Positions 5,979 to 6,706 of a stretch of 6,706 nt of DNA are shown in pieces. The translations under genes were made by a program, and so were the position numbers. A model generated the notes under the pieces. The model saw only the letters and a program-made list of their open reading frames with translations. It made no database searches and had not been told where the DNA came from. The DNA comes from Gammaproteobacteria bacterium. GTDB taxonomy: Bacteria; Pseudomonadota; Gammaproteobacteria; QNFN01. Location of the stretch: NCBI GenBank assembly GCA_003645555.1, contig QNFN01000107.1:1-6706 (forward strand). Reading direction: 5' to 3'. The first letter of the stretch is position 1, and every line of letters starts with the position of its first letter.

Positions 5979-6706
5979 ATGCCACGGCTGAAACGCACCC
6001 TCCTGCTGGTCACCCTGCTGTTCGCTCTGCCGCTACTGGCCGCAGCCTGCAGCCAGGTCAACTTTGGCCGCGACTGGCGCAGCGCAAGTCGTGCTAGTGC
6101 CGGCATCGCCCCCGACCCGGCGTTCACCCCCGAGGCGGTGATCCAGGTTTACGCCGCGCGCGCTTTCAACTGGCGCGGCATCCTCGCCGTCCACACCTGG
6201 ATCGCGACCAAGCCGACCGACGCCGATCACTACACCGTCCACCAGGTGATCGGCTGGCGCCGTGGCAACGGCCGCTCGGTGGTGACCTCGGTCGCCGACC
6301 TGCCCGACCGACGCTGGTACGACGCCAAGCCAAAGCTGTTACTCGACCTGCGCGGCCCGCGGGCAGCGGACCTGATCCCCGAGATCGAGGCCGCGGTCGC
6401 CCGCTACCCCCACGCCCGCGACTACACCCTCTGGCCGGGGCCAAACAGCAACACCTTCACCGCCTACGTTGGTCGCGAGGTGCCCGGGCTGGAGCTCGAA
6501 CTGCCGGTCACCGCCATCGGCCAAGACTACCTGCCCAACGGCAACCTGGCCGGAGTCACACCCAGCGGCACCGGTGTCGCGTCCTCGGTGCCGGGCTGCG
6601 GCGGCGTGCTGTTGAGTGGCCGTGAGGGACTCGAGGGGACCCTGTGCGGCCTGGTCATCGGACTCGACGCCTACCCGCCGGCACTCAAGCTACCGGGGAT
6701 CGGCCG
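5979..6706 (+). CDS. DUF3750 family envelope protein (3' end cut by window edge)
   Basis: The frame is open from ATG 5979 to the right edge, giving 242 complete codons. It begins with a basic stretch (MPRLKR) and a hydrophobic segment ending LLAAAC at 19-24. That is a signal peptide or membrane anchor and possibly a lipobox with Cys24, although the -3 residue is Ala and not the usual Leu. The rest matches DUF3750 as I know it: RDWRSASRASAGIAPDP (31-47), IQVYAARAFNWRG (55-67), VHTWIA (71-76), the most characteristic block WPGPNSNTFTAYVG (152-165), and PPALKLPGIG (233-242), which normally lies a few residues before the C-terminus. Nearly the whole protein is therefore present. The function of the family is not established; the conserved His, Trp and Asn positions hint at an active or binding site. 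No strong ribosome site precedes the ATG. It follows the lipoprotein gene after 120 bp containing a hairpin. Confidence 0.88.
   Translation, partial: MPRLKRTLLLVTLLFALPLLAAACSQVNFGRDWRSASRASAGIAPDPAFTPEAVIQVYAARAFNWRGILAVHTWIATKPTDADHYTVHQVIGWRRGNGRSVVTSVADLPDRRWYDAKPKLLLDLRGPRAADLIPEIEAAVARYPHARDYTLWPGPNSNTFTAYVGREVPGLELELPVTAIGQDYLPNGNLAGVTPSGTGVASSVPGCGGVLLSGREGLEGTLCGLVIGLDAYPPALKLPGIG

Overview
The window is GC-rich bacterial DNA with strongly G/C-biased third codon positions. It carries c-type cytochrome, acyl-CoA synthetase, ferredoxin-reductase and lipoprotein genes, which suggests a proteobacterium, most likely a gammaproteobacterium. That placement rests on general gene style, not on a diagnostic marker. 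There are five complete protein genes, one gene cut by the right edge, no RNA genes and no CRISPR.

Layout. Positions 1-142 and 2290-2448 are two inverted copies of a short non-coding palindromic element of the MITE type. They are about 91% identical by hand alignment. The right copy is complete, with 18-bp terminal inverted repeats and a CTTA target duplication. Between them, on the minus strand, lie a seven-bladed WD40 propeller fused to a monohaem cytochrome c (768-2117, with its own recognisable promoter) and, downstream of it, a small secreted Arg/His-rich protein of unknown function (198-608). The right element sits in the 3' region of a minus-strand AMP-forming acyl-CoA synthetase of the acetyl-CoA synthetase type (2500-4467). 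It lies between that gene and a strong minus-strand intrinsic terminator at 2196-2222.

A gap of about 100 bp with two apparent divergent promoters separates the synthetase from a plus-strand [2Fe-2S] ferredoxin/flavin reductase fusion (4571-5566). A small SHOCT-domain lipoprotein (5637-5858), a 12-bp GC-rich hairpin and a DUF3750 envelope protein (5979 to the right edge) follow on the plus strand.

How it fits together. The genes do not form one obvious pathway. The cytochrome fusion, the small secreted protein, the lipoprotein and the DUF3750 protein are all predicted to be exported. The synthetase and the reductase are cytoplasmic and divergently transcribed, so they may share regulation. 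I see no convincing new multi-gene system. The points most worth following are the inverted element pair around the cytochrome fusion, the domain architecture of that fusion, and the departures from consensus motifs in the reductase and the synthetase.
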